Source of the DNA: Ectothiorhodospiraceae bacterium
GTDB taxonomy: Bacteria; Pseudomonadota; Gammaproteobacteria; Nitrococcales; Aquisalimonadaceae
Assembly (NCBI GenBank): GCA_020831885.1
Contig: JAFIFU010000025.1
Coordinates: forward strand, 1 to 46,066
Reading direction: 5' to 3'
Length of the DNA: 46,066 nucleotides
Below the pieces are notes generated by a model that searched no databases, was not told the DNA's origin, and was given only the letters and a program-made list of their open reading frames with translations. Made by a program: the position numbers and the translations under genes. Shown piece by piece: positions 35,912 to 44,823 of the stretch. Positions within the stretch are counted from its first letter, which is position 1, and each line of letters starts with the position of its first letter.

Positions 35912-36883
35912 TCAGGCAATCGCGTACTTCTTCATCCGGTACAGCAGCGTATCCCGGGTAAGCCCAAGAAGCCGGGCCGCACGGGAGCGGTTACCGTCGG
36001 TACGCTGCAGTGCCTGAACGATAAGCTCCGCCTCCACGGTCTCCAGGCGTACCCCTTCCGGGGGGAGTTGCCACGGGGCATCCCGGGTACCGGGCCGCGG
36101 GGCGTCCAGCCAGTCCGTCGGAAACTCCTGTGGCCCAATGGACCGGCCATGGAGAAGGACCACACAGCGTTCCGCCAGGTTCCGCAACTCCCGCACATTC
36201 CCCGGCCAGCAGTGACCCGCGAGCTGTCGCCGCAAGGCGGGATCGAACACCGGCGGCTCCACCCCGTGCCGATGGGCAAGTGCACGGGTAAAACGATCCA
36301 GCAGCAGCAGGACATCGTCTTCCCGCTCCCTCAGTGGGGGGAGTTCAAGCGGTATCACATGCAAGCGGTAGAACAGATCCGCCCGGAAAGCGCCGGCCTC
36401 CACCCGGGCACGGAGATCCTGATGGGTCGCCGCCACCACCCGCACATCCACGTGTTCGACCCGCGTTGAACCCAGGGACTGGCACTCGCCGTATTCAAGA
36501 AAACGGAGCAACTTGCCCTGGGCCGCCAGCGGCAGCTCGGCAATCTCATCCAGAAACAGCGTCCCGCGGTGGGCCTCCCGGATACGGCCCGGATGATCCC
36601 CCTGGGCGCCCGTGAAGGCGCCGCGCCGATAGCCGAACAGCTCGGACTCCACAAGATCCGCCGGCAGTGCCGCGCAGTTCACCGTTACCCATGGTCCGCG
36701 CGCACGGCGGCTCTCCCGATGGATCATCCTCGCCAGAAGTTCCTTGCCGGTACCGCTCTCACCCAGGATCAGCGTGGTCACATCAGTTCCCGCCACCAGG
36801 CGGGCGGAGCGCAGCACCGCTTGAAACGCCGGCGACTCCCCGACCAGATCCGCGTTGCCGTCTCCCTCAAAAGATGTGTTCAC
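35912..36883 (-). CDS. Sigma-54-dependent activator lacking a sensor domain (PspF-like architecture)
   Basis: A 323-residue protein. The GTG at 36883 is preferred to the TTG at 36895: it overlaps the upstream stop as GTGA and has GGGGG 6 bases upstream. It holds only an AAA+ domain and a Fis-type HTH. Numbered from the GTG, Walker A GESGTGKE is at 41-48, the sigma-54 loop GAFTGA at 88-93, Walker B TLFLDEIAELP with Asp112-Glu113, and an Arg-finger region at ADLFYRLHV. The HTH is at about 298-321 (NRSRAARLLGLTRDTLLYRMKK). With no N-terminal regulatory domain, its activity must be set by expression or by a partner protein. A consensus sigma-54 promoter precedes the nearby copper-receptor gene, its probable target. 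Confidence 0.92.
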   Translation of the reverse strand: MNTSFEGDGNADLVGESPAFQAVLRSARLVAGTDVTTLILGESGTGKELLARMIHRESRRARGPWVTVNCAALPADLVESELFGYRRGAFTGAQGDHPGRIREAHRGTLFLDEIAELPLAAQGKLLRFLEYGECQSLGSTRVEHVDVRVVAATHQDLRARVEAGAFRADLFYRLHVIPLELPPLREREDDVLLLLDRFTRALAHRHGVEPPVFDPALRRQLAGHCWPGNVRELRNLAERCVVLLHGRSIGPQEFPTDWLDAPRPGTRDAPWQLPPEGVRLETVEAELIVQALQRTDGNRSRAARLLGLTRDTLLYRMKKYAIA

Positions 36884-37563
36884 TGATGCCCCCAATAGCT
36901 AACGAGCAGCGGGAGTGGCGCCAGCAGAATGACGCATAGCCCTGCGGCCCTGCGCACGCCCGGCCGCCGCAGCACGGCGGCCACGCCGCTGGCCATAACC
37001 CCCACGGTCAGCAGCATGGGCAGGGTGCCGAGCCCGAAAAATCCCATGAACAGCGCTCCGCGGAGCGCCTGTTCGGTGCTCAGACTGTAGATCAAGGCCG
37101 AATACACCAGGCCGCACGGCAGCCAGCCCCACACCAGTCCGAACCCGAAGGCCTGGGGTAGCCGTTGCACCGGCAACAGCCGCCGCCCCAGTGGTTCCAG
37201 CCGACGCCAGAGCGGCCGCCCCAGGGATTCCACCCGCGCAAAGCGAGGGAACCAGCCCCCGATATGGAGCCCAACGGCCACCAGGAACGTGGCGCCGATC
37301 ACTTGCATCGCCAGGCGGTTATGGGCCCCGGCCAGCCCGGTGAGCATCCCGGTGCCCGCCGCAATGATGGCGCCGGCCGCCATGTACGAACTCACCCGGC
37401 CCAGGTTGTAGGCCAGGTTGAACACCATGAACCGGCCCGGTTGCTGCCGTAGCCGGGGGTTCAGGCTGTAGGTCAGGGCGCCGGCGATGCCGCCACACAT
37501 GCCCAGGCAATGGGTGCTGCTGACGAGCCCCAGAACGAAAGCCACCGCCCATTCAGCAGGCAC
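36880..37563 (-). CDS. DsbD_2/TauE-like membrane protein, probable copper or thiol handling
   Basis: A 227-residue protein, about six membrane helices, GTG start at 37563 with GAGGG 8 bases upstream. The N-terminal helix carries STHCLGMCGGIAGAL and a later one GWLPCGLVYSAL, the Cys motifs of the PF13386-type family found beside cbb3-oxidase and metal genes. Cys pairs within the membrane suggest metal or electron relay. It is divergent from a copper receptor and coupled (GTGA) to the sigma-54 activator, so a role in copper handling, or as the activator's membrane sensor partner, is plausible inference. Confidence 0.8.
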   Translation of the reverse strand: MPAEWAVAFVLGLVSSTHCLGMCGGIAGALTYSLNPRLRQQPGRFMVFNLAYNLGRVSSYMAAGAIIAAGTGMLTGLAGAHNRLAMQVIGATFLVAVGLHIGGWFPRFARVESLGRPLWRRLEPLGRRLLPVQRLPQAFGFGLVWGWLPCGLVYSALIYSLSTEQALRGALFMGFFGLGTLPMLLTVGVMASGVAAVLRRPGVRRAAGLCVILLAPLPLLVSYWGHQ

Positions 37564-37584
37564 GGTATCGACCCTCAGCAGTCA

Positions 37585-37608
37585 TGTCGTTATTAGACAA
37601 CCATGTCT
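37585..37608. promoter_or_regulatory. Overlapping inverted repeats upstream of the copper receptor (candidate activator sites)
   Basis: TGTC (37585-37588) pairs with GACA (37596-37599) across 7 bp, and AGACA (37595-37599) pairs with TGTCT (37604-37608) across 4 bp. A related CATGACA lies at 37703-37709. The first two sites are about 120-140 bp upstream of the sigma-54 promoter, the usual enhancer distance. Confidence 0.45.
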
Positions 37609-37722
37609 CCTGCCGCAGCAACTGCGTGATATGCCACACGGATCCTCCCAGGTGACCCGCCATGCGTCGACCTGCGCCCCGGAAAGACAGTGATTTCAGT
37701 TACATGACAACCTCTACGCGGC

Positions 37723-37738
37723 TGGCCGCTTTCTTGCT
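37723..37738 (+). promoter_or_regulatory. Sigma-54 (-24/-12) promoter of the copper receptor gene
   Basis: TGGCCGC-TTTC-TTGCT matches the consensus TGGCACG-N4-TTGCW in nearly every position, with GG (37724-37725) and GC (37736-37737) exactly 10 bp apart. The transcript would start near 37749, about 28 bases before the ATG. Confidence 0.8.
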
Positions 37739-37776
37739 ACCCCGGGGCCGCCAATTCACAAAACAGGAACCGGAGC

Positions 37777-39753
37777 ATGATACAGAACCAGAAAGGCATC
37801 AGCACCGCACTGGCGGTGGCCGGAGCGCTGGTACTTGCCCAGAGCAGTGCGCTGGCCGAGGAATCACGCACCAGACTATCGCCGCTGGTGATCACAGCGC
37901 CGCTGATGGCCGATCCATACTCCGTGGTCACTGACACCCGCCAACCCCGGCTACCCCTGCCCGCCCACGACGGCGGCTCCTATCTGAAATCCATTCCCGG
38001 CTTCTCGGTGAGCCGCAAGGGGGGTACAAGCGGCGATCCGGAACTCCGCGGGCTCGGCGGTTCGCGCTTGAACATCCTGCTGGACGACACCCACATCCTG
38101 GGCGGTTGCGGGGGCCGCATGGATCCGCCCACCGCCTATGTGTTTCCACAGGCCTACGACCGCATCCAGGTGATCAAGGGTCCCCAGAGCGTGCGTTATG
38201 GGGCAGCGCCGGCGGGCATCGTCCGTTTCGAACGGGACAGCCCGGTACTGACCCAGTCCACCGTTCAGGGTTTCGCCAGCATGACCGCGGGACGATTCGA
38301 TCGCATCGACGCCATGACTGACATCACCGCGGGTGACCGGCGGGGCTACGTACGCGTGATCGGTACCCTGTCCGACCAGGATGATTACAAGGACGGTGAC
38401 GGAGAGCGGGTGCATTCCAGCCACGACCGCTGGAGCGCCACCGGAATCCTGGGCTGGACACCGGACCAGGACACGCGGGTGGAATTCACCTACGACCGCA
38501 GCGACGGCCGCGCCGCCTACGATGACCGCGGCATGGACGGCACCGCCTTTGACCGAACCGGCTATCAGCTTTCCCTGACCCGGCAGAACCTGGCCCCCTG
38601 GCTGGACCAAGTGGAGGCCATCGCGTACTACAACTATGTGGATCACGTGATGGATAACTACACGCTGCGGCAGCCGCCCAACATGCCCATGGTCAGCTAT
38701 CCGGACCGTCGCACCGTGGGCGGACGCCTGACCGCGGACATCAATCCGCTGCCCGGCACCTGGATCACCGCGGGCGTCGACTACGCGGAAAACGCACATC
38801 GGGCGAATCGTCTCATGGGCATGGACGCCTTCGACTGGCGTAATGTCTCCCGGGTGGATACCGCCAGTTTCACCGACGCCGGTGTATTCGCCGAGGTGGA
38901 GCAGGAACTGAGCCGACAGAGCTGGGTCACCGTCGGTTTGCGCATGGATTACAGCAAGGCTGAGGCGGAAGCCCCCATCGGCTTCGGCGGCGCGGTGGCC
39001 GGGGATACCGAAAGCTCCACCCTGTGGAGCGGCTTCGCCCGGTACGAGTACGCGCTGGACCGCCTGCCGGTGAACCTGTTTGCGGGCGTGGGCCGTGCGG
39101 AACGTGCCGCAGACTTCTGGGAGCGCCGGCGCGTCTTTGACCTGGACAACGAGACGCTCACCCAGGTGGACCTGGGGGCAACCTGGTCGTCCCGGCGGCT
39201 GAGCGGCAGTGTTTCACTGTTCTACGGCTGGATGGACGACTACATCCTGATCGTGCAGCCGGGGCTGGAGGATACCGAGGCGCGCAGCATCGATGCGGTT
39301 ACCGTGGGCGCCGAGGCGGATCTGACCGTGGCCCTGACTGATGCCTGGAGCGTGACCGGCACGCTGGCCTACGTGCGCAGCAAGAACGACACCGATAACG
39401 TGCCGCTGGCCCAGACCCCGCCCCTGGAGGGGACCCTGAGTCTGGACTACACCCAGGGCCGGTATTTTGCCGGTACCCAGTTCCGCGCGGTGGCGCGACA
39501 GCACCGCATCCATTCCGGCTACGGCACCATCTACAGTCTGGATACCGGGGAGACGCCGGGCTTCGCCACGGTGTCCGCCTACGCCGGCAGCGAGTTGTTC
39601 CGTAACACCCGCCTGACGCTGGGGGTGGACAATCTGTTTGACCGCACCTATGCGGAACACATCCAGCGGGGTGCCGCGGATCTGGGTGCGTCGGAGACAC
39701 CCATCAATGAACCCGGCCGTATCCTCTGGGCAAACGTGACCACCCGCTTCTGA
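37777..39753 (+). CDS. oprC: TonB-dependent copper receptor (OprC/NosA family)
   Basis: A 658-residue outer-membrane protein. Signal peptide with cleavage after ALA near residue 27. The plug domain contains GGCGGRMDPPTAYVFPQAYDRIQVIKGPQSVRYG (split here as GGCGGRMDPPT at 109-119 and the following plug strand), the hallmark of TonB-dependent copper receptors. The C-terminus ends in the beta-barrel sequence LWANVTTRF with terminal Phe. It imports copper across the outer membrane with TonB energy. The SD GGAG is 1-5 bases before the ATG. A consensus sigma-54 promoter lies upstream. Confidence 0.93.
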   Translation: MIQNQKGISTALAVAGALVLAQSSALAEESRTRLSPLVITAPLMADPYSVVTDTRQPRLPLPAHDGGSYLKSIPGFSVSRKGGTSGDPELRGLGGSRLNILLDDTHILGGCGGRMDPPTAYVFPQAYDRIQVIKGPQSVRYGAAPAGIVRFERDSPVLTQSTVQGFASMTAGRFDRIDAMTDITAGDRRGYVRVIGTLSDQDDYKDGDGERVHSSHDRWSATGILGWTPDQDTRVEFTYDRSDGRAAYDDRGMDGTAFDRTGYQLSLTRQNLAPWLDQVEAIAYYNYVDHVMDNYTLRQPPNMPMVSYPDRRTVGGRLTADINPLPGTWITAGVDYAENAHRANRLMGMDAFDWRNVSRVDTASFTDAGVFAEVEQELSRQSWVTVGLRMDYSKAEAEAPIGFGGAVAGDTESSTLWSGFARYEYALDRLPVNLFAGVGRAERAADFWERRRVFDLDNETLTQVDLGATWSSRRLSGSVSLFYGWMDDYILIVQPGLEDTEARSIDAVTVGAEADLTVALTDAWSVTGTLAYVRSKNDTDNVPLAQTPPLEGTLSLDYTQGRYFAGTQFRAVARQHRIHSGYGTIYSLDTGETPGFATVSAYAGSELFRNTRLTLGVDNLFDRTYAEHIQRGAADLGASETPINEPGRILWANVTTRF

Positions 39754-39763
39754 GGAGGAAGAA

Positions 39764-39800
39764 AACCGGCGAGGCCTGGCAGACAGGCCTCCGGCCGGTT
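39764..39800 (+). terminator. Long hairpin after the copper receptor
   Basis: A 7-bp outer stem (39764-39770 with 39794-39800) and an 8-bp inner stem (39771-39778 with 39784-39791), separated by a 2-base bulge, 11 bp after the stop codon. No T run follows, so Rho-independent action is uncertain. Confidence 0.5.
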
Positions 39801-40001
39801 GCACGGTGTTCGAGATATCCAGGGAAGCGCTGATCGATCCCCTCGTACTGCCCATCACAACAAGGTGCATCACCGAGGCACCCGTTGCCTCGTCAAAACC
39901 CAGCTCCGGGTCAATAATGACGCACAGAGGTGACATGAATCGCAGACCGTCTCCCGCAAGCAGAAGATGCGTCTTCCAACTCCGGCGTGGGGAGTTTCAT
40001 C

Positions 40002-40664
40002 ATGTTTCAAGACAGGCTGGATGCCGCGCGGAAGCTCGCGGAGCAACTGGATGAACTGGACCTGGAACGGCCCTTGGTGCTGGCGATACCGCGCGGGGCC
40101 GTACCCATGGCAAAAGTCATCGCCGACGCGTTGGGGGGCGACTTGGACGTGGTACTGGTGCGCAAGCTCGGAGCACCGGGGAATCCGGAATTCGCCATCG
40201 GTGCGATCAGTGAGCACGGTGATGTGTCGCTGAGCCAGCAGTCCGTCATGGTCTACGGTCAGAACTACATCGATTCCGAAACAGCCGCACAGCTCGAGAC
40301 ACTGCGACAACGACGGCGCAGCTACACGCCGATTCGAACCCCGATCGACCCGGGGGGGCGGAACGTGGTGGTTGTGGACGATGGCAGTGCCACCGGGGCC
40401 ACCATGGAAACCGCATTGAACGCTGTACGCAGCCGCGGACCCGGGCGCCTGGTTGCCGCCCTGGGCGTGGCGCCCCCGGACGTGGTCCGGCGGCTGGAAG
40501 GGCTGGCCGACGACGTGGTCTGCCTGCACGCTCCCACCCACTTCTATGCGGTGGGTCAATTCTTCAGTGATTTTTCCCAGGTCACCGACGAGGAGGTTAT
40601 CCGGCTACTGCGGGAGCACGCCCAGACGGGTCGTGCAGACGGCCGGGGGCACGACGGCGAATGA
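40002..40664 (+). CDS. Phosphoribosyltransferase-fold protein
   Basis: A 220-residue protein starting at the ATG at 40002 (GGAG 7 bases upstream). The type-I PRTase PRPP loop is VVVVDDGSATGATM (about 122-135) with Asp126-Asp127. An upstream segment, IPRGAVPMAKVIADAL and VRKLGAPGNPEFAIGAIS, is typical of the COG1926 group of predicted phosphoribosyltransferases. The base or acceptor is unknown. It overlaps the next gene by ATGA, and a PRPP synthase gene lies 1 kb away, which supplies its likely substrate. Confidence 0.9.
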   Translation: MFQDRLDAARKLAEQLDELDLERPLVLAIPRGAVPMAKVIADALGGDLDVVLVRKLGAPGNPEFAIGAISEHGDVSLSQQSVMVYGQNYIDSETAAQLETLRQRRRSYTPIRTPIDPGGRNVVVVDDGSATGATMETALNAVRSRGPGRLVAALGVAPPDVVRRLEGLADDVVCLHAPTHFYAVGQFFSDFSQVTDEEVIRLLREHAQTGRADGRGHDGE

Positions 40665-41653
40665 CGCCCGCCACCCGACCGCCACAGGATCTGCCCGAAG
40701 TCGTACGTTTCCTACAACGCCCGTCGAGCTATCCCGAACCAACGGCCCGGGTGGATCTGGTGGAGACGCACTTCTCCTTCGTGTTCCTCACGGACCATCA
40801 TGTCTACAAGTTGAAGAAGCGGGAACGATACCCGTTTCTGGACCTGTCGGAATTGTCCGCCCGGCACGCCAACTGCCAGGAGGAATACCGCCTCAACCGT
40901 ATGCTGTCGCCGGACATCTACCTGGGCGTTGCCACCCTGTGCCGGGATGCCCAGGGCCGCCTCAACCTGCACCAGGAGGGCGAGGTGGTGGACTATCTGG
41001 TACACATGGTTCGGCTGGATGACCGAACAAACCTGGAGCACCAGCTCAGGTACGGCCGCCCGCGGCCCCAGGCCGTCACGGCGGCAGCGGATCTGCTCAC
41101 CGATTTCTATCAGCGCACCAACACCCGGGAAGCAACCGATGTTACGGCCCGCCGCCGCCAGGTGCACAGCCAGGCGGAGGAACTGCTCGGGCTGATTGAC
41201 GACCCCCATGTGAGCCGGTTGCGGGACGGATTGCTCCGCTGGATCGGTCGGCACGAGGACACGCTCCAGGGCCGGCAAAGGGTGGACGCTCATGGCGACC
41301 TGCGGCCTCAACACATTTACCTGGGGGACCCTCCGCACATCATCGACCGGCTGGAGTTCGACGCGCGCCTGCGCCGCATGGACCCGGTGGAGGAACTGGC
41401 CTTTCTTGCCCTGGAATGCGAGCGACTGGGGCAACCCTGGGTGGGGAACCGCTTCCTGGAACGCTACGTCCAGGTCAGCGGCGACCGTGCCCCGGCGACG
41501 CTGGAGCCCTTCTACCAGGCCAGCCGCGCCCTGCTCTGGGCACTGCTGAGCGCGCGCCACCTGGTCACCGGGCACAACGGCCGTGAGCACTGGCTGACGC
41601 GCTCGCGGCTGTACCTGGAACTGGGCATGCGGAACCTGCGATCAGCCGTTTAG
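40661..41653 (+). CDS. APH-type phosphotransferase (COG2187-like)
   Basis: A 330-residue kinase-fold protein. N-terminal HHVYKLKKRE supplies the ATP-lobe Lys. The catalytic loop is DAHGDLRPQHIYL (Asp213; the usual Asn of the HGD(x)4N motif is His218). The metal-binding segment is HIIDRLEFDARLR (Asp229). The COOH-terminal region is helical. Family members phosphorylate small molecules such as aminoglycosides or choline; this subgroup has no proven substrate. It is coupled by ATGA to the phosphoribosyltransferase and convergent with the PRPP synthase gene (12-base overlap). Confidence 0.85.
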   Translation: MTPATRPPQDLPEVVRFLQRPSSYPEPTARVDLVETHFSFVFLTDHHVYKLKKRERYPFLDLSELSARHANCQEEYRLNRMLSPDIYLGVATLCRDAQGRLNLHQEGEVVDYLVHMVRLDDRTNLEHQLRYGRPRPQAVTAAADLLTDFYQRTNTREATDVTARRRQVHSQAEELLGLIDDPHVSRLRDGLLRWIGRHEDTLQGRQRVDAHGDLRPQHIYLGDPPHIIDRLEFDARLRRMDPVEELAFLALECERLGQPWVGNRFLERYVQVSGDRAPATLEPFYQASRALLWALLSARHLVTGHNGREHWLTRSRLYLELGMRNLRSAV

Positions 41654-42625
41654 CGGCGGGTCGGGCTCATCCACGGTGCGGCCGGCCAGAGCCAGAACGG
41701 TTCGAGCGAGCTGTGGCTCCACCGGCAGCACATCCACATTGGGCCAGGATTCAGGCACGGCCACTGTGTTCATGACCAGCAGCCGGTGCAGGCCCGGATG
41801 TTCGATCAACTGCCGGGAGCCCTCGGCGAACAGGGCGTGGGTGGCACAGGCCACCACACGGGCGGCGCCGGCCCGTTGGCATGCATCCACGGCCCGGCGC
41901 ATGGTGGTTCCGCTGGCAATGAGATCATCCACGATCAGCACGAAGCGGTCCCGCAGATCCCCCACCACCGCATCACCCCTCACCATGCCCTCACTGCGAT
42001 GCTTCTCCAGGAAGGCGAGCCCCGCATCCCGGCCGCTGAACTCCTGCAGCCCCTCCCGCAGCCGTTCCGCCCGCTTCACGCCGCCGGTATCCGGCGACAG
42101 CACCACCAGCGGCAGATCGTCCGCCAGCGCCAGGGCCGCGGTGGCCAGCGTGTGGCGCGCCTCCAGGTGAATCAGCTCGCAACGAAAGGCGTTCTCGACA
42201 GCAGCCTGGTTGTGGGCGTCCACGGTCACCAGCCGATCCAGCCCCATGGCCTCGAACAGTTGTGCCAGATAGCGCAGGTTCACCGGATCCCGCGGTTTGG
42301 TACGGCGATCCTTGCGGGCATACGGCAGGTACGGCACCACGGCCGTGATTCGCGCGGCGCCGAGATCCCGTACCGTGGCGATGAAGAACAGCAACCGCAG
42401 CAGGCCGTCATTGGTACTCAATCCCGGGCTACCGGCCAGACGGTGCACCAGATACACGTCGCGACCACGCACGCTCACCTGCGGTCGCAGCTTGTGCTCG
42501 CCGTCCTCAAACGCCCGAAGCTCCAGCGGCGCCAGATCCAGAGCCAGGGCATGCTGCAGCCCGTTGCCGAAGGCCGCCTCATGGTCCAGCACGAAAATCA
42601 GCGGATCGCTGTTCAATGCGCTCAC
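41642..42625 (-). CDS. prs: Divergent ribose-phosphate pyrophosphokinase (PRPP synthase)
   Basis: A 327-residue protein with a GTG start at 42625 that overlaps the marC stop (GTGA). It makes PRPP from ribose-5-phosphate and ATP. Seen are the flexible-loop/ATP segment YLPYARKDRRTKPRDPVNLRY, the TVDAHNQAAVENAF strand with His138, and the PRPP loop LIVDDLIASGTTM (Asp233-Asp234). These differ from the housekeeping enzyme (for example DAHNQ in place of DLHAEQ), so it is probably a specialised paralogue. The nearby phosphoribosyltransferase is a natural consumer of its product. Confidence 0.88.
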   Translation of the reverse strand: MSALNSDPLIFVLDHEAAFGNGLQHALALDLAPLELRAFEDGEHKLRPQVSVRGRDVYLVHRLAGSPGLSTNDGLLRLLFFIATVRDLGAARITAVVPYLPYARKDRRTKPRDPVNLRYLAQLFEAMGLDRLVTVDAHNQAAVENAFRCELIHLEARHTLATAALALADDLPLVVLSPDTGGVKRAERLREGLQEFSGRDAGLAFLEKHRSEGMVRGDAVVGDLRDRFVLIVDDLIASGTTMRRAVDACQRAGAARVVACATHALFAEGSRQLIEHPGLHRLLVMNTVAVPESWPNVDVLPVEPQLARTVLALAGRTVDEPDPPLNG

Positions 42626-43281
42626 GTGTGGCCCCCCGCCATGGACTCCCCCTGCATCATCAACCCGCTTTCGGCGATCCCGTCAAACACGAACTGGACA
42701 GCCAGCGCGCAGAGCAGCACCCCCAGAACGCGGGTCAGCACATGGGAGCCCGTGGTCCCCAGGAATCGCTGAATCTGCACGGCCAGCAGCAAGCAGACCA
42801 GGGTCAGCATGAGCACCAGCAGCAGGGTCCCCAACACCACCGCCTGACCCAGCCAGTCCTGCCCTGCACGGGTCATCATCAGGATAGCCGCTCCCATGGC
42901 CCCGGGCCCGGCGATCAGGGGTGTCGCCAGGGGAAACACCGAGATGTCGGCGCGGCCTCGCGCCTCCCGGGCTTCCTCCTCGGTGGTGGAAACACCGCCG
43001 GAACTCCGCGCGAACACCATGTCGATGCCGATCAGCAGCAGCAGGATGCCCCCCGCGGTACGCAGCGCAGGCAGTGAGATGCCCAGCCAGCTCAACGCCG
43101 CTTCACCCAGCAGGGCGAAGGGCAGCAGGATCAGGGTGGCGATCACCGTGCCCCGCAGCGCCATCATCCGCCGCTGGCGCGCGCTGGCCCCCACGGTGAG
43201 CACGGCAAACATGAAGGCGACGTCCACCGGACCGATGGTGATGAAAAACGTCGTGAAAGCAATGATCGCCAGTTCGAGCAT
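42622..43281 (-). CDS. MarC family integral membrane protein
   Basis: A 219-residue protein from the ATG at 43281 (GGGG upstream) with six hydrophobic segments. The family signature is FFITIGPVDVAFMFAVLT near the N-terminus and PLATPLIAGPGAMGAAILMM in the middle. Despite the name no drug-resistance role is proven for MarC; a transport function is assumed. It is translationally coupled to the PRPP synthase gene. Confidence 0.9.
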   Translation of the reverse strand: MLELAIIAFTTFFITIGPVDVAFMFAVLTVGASARQRRMMALRGTVIATLILLPFALLGEAALSWLGISLPALRTAGGILLLLIGIDMVFARSSGGVSTTEEEAREARGRADISVFPLATPLIAGPGAMGAAILMMTRAGQDWLGQAVVLGTLLLVLMLTLVCLLLAVQIQRFLGTTGSHVLTRVLGVLLCALAVQFVFDGIAESGLMMQGESMAGGHT

Positions 43282-43494
43282 CGTGCCCCATCCGTGCGTA
43301 ACCCGGACCATTATGGGTCAGGCGTCCACGGGATACACCCTCGCCCGCATATCACCATGCGCACCGGTCGGACACAGCCCATACTTCAAGCACCCCGGAT
43401 GGATTTCACGCCGCAACGGGCGGGCACGGGGTGAACGGCGGCACGTTTCGGCAGGCGCCGCCTGGCGGGCACTCGAGCACCGGGAGGAGACCGC

Positions 43495-44823
43495 ATGCAA
43501 CAGCGCAACATCTTCGTCGTTGGCATCGACGACTTCCACCTGGCCCAGTTCCAGTTCCTTCCGGATGCGCGTCACTACCGATTCCATCCTCTTTTCACCC
43601 GGGAGGAGCTGAAATCAGGCGACCGGTTTCCCGTCGCCCGCCTGCTGCATGACGGGCGGGAGCAACTCCACCGGTTTCAGGGGCACATCGACGCCATCGT
43701 CGGCTACTGGGATTTCCCGGTCAGTACGGTGTTGCCCATCCTGCGTCAGCCGTTCGGCCTGCCCGGTCCGACGCTGGAGAGCGTGCTGCGATGCGAGCAC
43801 AAGTACTGGAGCCGCCTGGAGCAGGCGCGGACAGTGCCTGAACACATCCCGCCGTTCTGTGCTGTGAATCCGTTCCACGCGGACCCTTTATCAACGCTGA
43901 CCGTGGATTTTCCTTTCTGGATCAAGCCTGTGAAAGCGGTTCTGTCGTGCCTGGGGTTCCGGGTCCGGGACAAGCTGGAGTTCCAGCACGCCATCGAACA
44001 GATTCGCCGCGGGATCCGCCGTTTCGGCGATCCCTTCAACCTGATCCTGGCCATGGCCGATCTCCCGCCGGAGGTGGCAGCCGTGGACGGCAATCACTGC
44101 ATCGCCGAGAGCCTGATTTCCGCGGGCCACCAGTGCACACTCGAGGGCTACGTCTATCAGGGCAAGGTGACGGTCTATGGGGTGGTGGATTCGCTGCGCG
44201 AAGGTCCGGCCCAGTCGTCGTTTTCCCGGTACCAGTATCCAACCAGGCTTCCACCGCCGGTGCAGGCACGGATGAGCAACATCGCGGATCGCGTGATGCG
44301 GCAAGTCGGCTACGACTGCGCCCCGTTCAACATGGAACTGTACTGGGAAGAGAACAGCGATCGCATCTGGCTGCTGGAGATCAACACACGGATTTCCAGA
44401 TCCCACGCACCACTGTTCCGGATGGTGGACGACTGCTATCACCATCAGGTGATGATCGACCTGGGGCTTGGGCGCGAGCCGGTGATGCCCTGGCGCGAAG
44501 GGCCTTACGCCTGTGCGGCCAAGTTCATGGTACGCCGCCACGAGGATGCCACCGTGCAGCGGGTGCCCACCCCCCGGGAAATACAGGCCATCGAGGCCGA
44601 CATACCCGGCGTCATCATCAAGCTGGAGGTGGATCAGGGCATGCAGCTCTCGAACTTGCAGGACCAGGACAGCTACACCTACGAAGTGGCCACGTTGTTT
44701 GTGGGGGCCCGGGACAACACGGAACTGGAAGCGAAGTACGCGCAGGTGCTCCGCTGTCTGCCACTGGAATTCACCGCGCCGGAGCAACCGGTGCCGCCCC
44801 CTGCAACGGCCGCCGCACGATGA
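43495..44823 (+). CDS. ATP-grasp ligase-like protein, coupled to a CocE hydrolase
   Basis: A 442-residue protein with GGGAGGAG 5 bases before the ATG. An N-terminal Rossmann-like part (IFVVGIDDFHLAQFQFLPDA) is followed by an ATP-grasp domain: the Lys strand FPFWIKPVKAVLSC (about 138-151), the strand EGYVYQGKVTVYGVVDS (about 218-234) and the metal site NMELYWEENSDRIWLLEINTRIS (about 280-302, with Glu and Asn). ATP-grasp enzymes join a carboxylate and an amine or thiol through an acyl-phosphate. The substrate is unknown. The C-terminus overlaps the hydrolase gene by ATGA. Confidence 0.85.
   Translation: MQQRNIFVVGIDDFHLAQFQFLPDARHYRFHPLFTREELKSGDRFPVARLLHDGREQLHRFQGHIDAIVGYWDFPVSTVLPILRQPFGLPGPTLESVLRCEHKYWSRLEQARTVPEHIPPFCAVNPFHADPLSTLTVDFPFWIKPVKAVLSCLGFRVRDKLEFQHAIEQIRRGIRRFGDPFNLILAMADLPPEVAAVDGNHCIAESLISAGHQCTLEGYVYQGKVTVYGVVDSLREGPAQSSFSRYQYPTRLPPPVQARMSNIADRVMRQVGYDCAPFNMELYWEENSDRIWLLEINTRISRSHAPLFRMVDDCYHHQVMIDLGLGREPVMPWREGPYACAAKFMVRRHEDATVQRVPTPREIQAIEADIPGVIIKLEVDQGMQLSNLQDQDSYTYEVATLFVGARDNTELEAKYAQVLRCLPLEFTAPEQPVPPPATAAAR

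Noticed and set aside
37951-38799. 282-codon minus-strand frame
   Set aside because: Antisense to the plug and early barrel of the copper receptor.
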